Below are positions 4,677 through 5,827 of a stretch of 5,827 bases of DNA, piece after piece (positions within the stretch are counted from its first letter, which is position 1; every line of letters starts with the position of its first letter). The notes beneath the pieces were generated by a model, which ran no database searches, had not been told where the DNA came from, and saw only the letters and a program-made list of their open reading frames with translations. Both the position numbers and the translations under genes were made by a program. Source of the stretch: JAGMDK01 sp023128695 (GTDB lineage Bacteria; Planctomycetota; Phycisphaerae; UBA1845; Fen-1342); NCBI GenBank assembly GCA_030628805.1, contig DAOVQG010000295.1:1-5827 (forward strand). The letters run 5' to 3'.

Positions 4677-5561
4677 CTACATTCTTCGGTGCAGTTGTTT
4701 ATGAGCGGCCTCCACGGTGTTGCGCAACAGCATCGCGACCGTCAGCGGGCCGACGCCGCCGGGGACGGGGGAGAGGTACCCGGCGATCTTGGAAACGGAA
4801 CCGAAATCGACGTCGCCGACGGTGCGGCGGACCACTTTGCCTGCTGGAGTTTCTTCGGTAATGCGGTTGATGCCGACGTCGATGACGACCGCGCCAGGCT
4901 TCACGTATTCAGGGCCGATCAAACGCGGCTTGCCGACGGCGACCACGAGAATGTCGGCCGCGCGAGTATGCGCGGCCAGATCGCGGGTTGCCACGTGGCA
5001 GCCGGTGACGGTCGCCAGGTGGGTCAGCAGAAACATCGTGACCGGGCGGCCGACGATACGGCTCTGTCCGACCACGACGGCCTCGGCCCCACGCTGCGGA
5101 ACGCCGCTGCGGCGGATCAGCTCGGTGACGGCCAGGGCGGTGCAGGGGGCGATGAGGGGTTCGCCGTAGAAGAGCAGGCCGATGTTGGCGGGGTTGACGC
5201 CCTCGACATCTTTGTAGGGATCGATGCGGTACTGGGTGACGGCGTCCTCGATATGGCCCGGCAGCGGGAGTTGGAGGATGATGCCGGTGACTTCGGGGTC
5301 GGCGTTGAGGCGGTCGATCTCGGCCAACAATTCGGCTTGGGTGGCGGATTCCGGCAACTCGACCAGCTCATACTGGACGCCGACCTTAATGCTGAGCTTA
5401 CGTTGCGACTCGGCGTACAGCCGACCGCCGGCGTCGCTCCCGACGAGGACCGCGGAGAGCTTTATCGGCCCGTGGTGGGCGGTATACCACGCCACCTGGC
5501 GGGTGACGGCGGCGCGAATCTCCGCGGCGTAGGCCGCTCCGTCGAGTATCTGAGCCGGCAT
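4677..5561 (-). CDS. folD: FolD: methylenetetrahydrofolate dehydrogenase / cyclohydrolase, variant active site
   Basis: The product is 294 residues, normal for the family. FolD oxidises 5,10-methylene-THF to methenyl-THF with NADP and hydrolyses that to 10-formyl-THF, supplying purine and formyl-Met synthesis in the cytosol. Visible signatures are LDGAAYAAEIR (6-16), VLVGSDAGGRLYAESQRK (38-55), GIILQLPLP (93-101, the conserved Gln97), KDVEGVNPANIG (117-128), the dinucleotide loop VVVGQSRIVGRP (162-173) and SPVPGGVGPLTVAML (264-278). GAGG lies 7 bases before the ATG at 5561. Compared with E. coli FolD (Tyr50, Lys54, Gln98, Asp121), the Tyr and first Gln are kept, but the catalytic Lys is Gln53 and the Asp is Glu120. 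The dehydrogenase is probably kept; the cyclohydrolase is in doubt. It converges on the lipoprotein gene. Confidence 0.95.
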   Translation of the reverse strand: MPAQILDGAAYAAEIRAAVTRQVAWYTAHHGPIKLSAVLVGSDAGGRLYAESQRKLSIKVGVQYELVELPESATQAELLAEIDRLNADPEVTGIILQLPLPGHIEDAVTQYRIDPYKDVEGVNPANIGLLFYGEPLIAPCTALAVTELIRRSGVPQRGAEAVVVGQSRIVGRPVTMFLLTHLATVTGCHVATRDLAAHTRAADILVVAVGKPRLIGPEYVKPGAVVIDVGINRITEETPAGKVVRRTVGDVDFGSVSKIAGYLSPVPGGVGPLTVAMLLRNTVEAAHKQLHRRM

Positions 5562-5606
5562 AGTCGGTCCTCGCTGTAGCGGACGATCATCGCTTCAGCG
5601 GGTTGT

Positions 5607-5635
5607 ACTTTCAAGTGGACTTAGGGCTCTGTCAA
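5607..5635 (-). promoter_or_regulatory. Candidate folD promoter
   Basis: On the minus strand a perfect -35 consensus TTGACA lies at 5635-5630. At a 17-bp spacer the -10 would be GAAAGT (5612-5607), which matches only 3 of 6 positions. The distance to the folD start is about 45 bases, reasonable for a leader. The weak -10 keeps confidence low. Confidence 0.3.
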
Positions 5636-5656
5636 CGCTAAACGTGCGGGTTGCTC

Positions 5657-5729
5657 CGGGAGGGCGAGGCTCCTGCCGAGCCAGGGGCGCCGCGCGGCTC
5701 AACGGGAGGACGAGGCTCCTGCCGAGCCA
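5657..5729. repeat. 27-bp direct repeat, two copies
   Basis: Copies at 5657-5683 and 5703-5729 share CGGGAGG, then G or A, then CGAGGCTCCTGCCGAGCCA, so they match at 26 of 27 positions. The start-to-start distance is 46 bp. Each contains the hairpin GGCTC-CTGCC-GAGCC. They lie in the intergenic region upstream of folD, beyond its likely promoter. Confidence 0.88.
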
Positions 5730-5733
5730 AGCC

Positions 5734-5807
5734 GTGTGCCACTGCTCTTGAGCAGTGCCCAAGCGAGCGCCGGTCAGAGAAGACACTGCTCAAGAGCAGT
5801 GGCACAC
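5734..5807. repeat. 23-bp perfect inverted repeat with internal palindromes
   Basis: The left arm, 5734-5756, is GTGTGCC followed by ACTGCTCTTGAGCAGT. The right arm, 5785-5807, is its exact reverse complement. The spacer is 28 bp. Each arm is itself a 7-bp hairpin around TT or AA, the same word as at 949-962. It can fold either as two small hairpins or as one long cruciform. Confidence 0.88.
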
Positions 5808-5827
5808 ACGGTCTAGCAGTCTGTCGG

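Noticed and set aside
4656..5579. Long plus-strand frame of about 307 residues
   Set aside because: It is antisense to folD, whose family motifs are clear on the minus strand. The frame has odd Asp/Gly/Ala-rich composition and no domain.
5595..5786. 63-residue minus-strand frame
   Set aside because: It consists largely of the direct and inverted repeats upstream of folD and has no recognisable protein features.

Overview
The window is a stretch of GC-rich bacterial chromosome. It carries seven convincing genes and one short coupled reading frame, separated by gaps packed with hairpins and short repeats. The best guess at the host is a member of the Planctomycetota. Two things suggest this: the protein at 2965-3912 (N-terminal helix-turn-helix, long acidic linker, two C-terminal membrane helices), and the GC-rich intergenic text built from repeated hairpin words. 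This is pattern recognition, not a search result, and the assignment is moderate. No rRNA, tRNA, CRISPR array, integrase or transposase gene is visible.

Left part (1-1372): a class I SAM-dependent methyltransferase fills 4-798. Its stop overlaps the ATG of a 34-codon frame (795-899) that looks like the start of a truncated coupled gene. The gap up to 1372 holds hairpins, an 8-bp tandem duplication, a 7-bp tandem repeat and a short frame with a Walker A-like peptide.

Middle (1373-2434): a toxin-antitoxin-like pair. A PIN-domain protein (1373-1852) overlaps by ATGA a 63-residue partner (1849-2040). The roughly 390-bp gap after it contains three hairpins but no credible gene.

Centre (2435-3912): a two-gene unit. 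A single-pass membrane protein of unknown function is followed 26 bp later by the membrane-anchored helix-turn-helix protein. Both are probably made together, and they may act at the same membrane.

Right part (3913-5827): a 23-bp unit repeated three times precedes a small coiled-coil lipoprotein gene (4164-4520). This gene converges on folD (4677-5561, minus strand), whose product makes one-carbon folate derivatives. The FolD has Gln at the catalytic Lys position and Glu at a conserved Asp. Between the two convergent genes lies a 132-bp nested inverted repeat flanked by the perfect 8-bp direct repeat GCTAACAG, so it resembles a miniature inverted-repeat element. The last 240 bp, upstream of folD, hold a 27-bp direct repeat and a 23-bp inverted repeat.

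The strongest leads are the FolD active-site changes, the MITE-like element, the membrane-anchored helix-turn-helix protein with its partner, and the family of palindromes centred on CTTG that recurs between genes.
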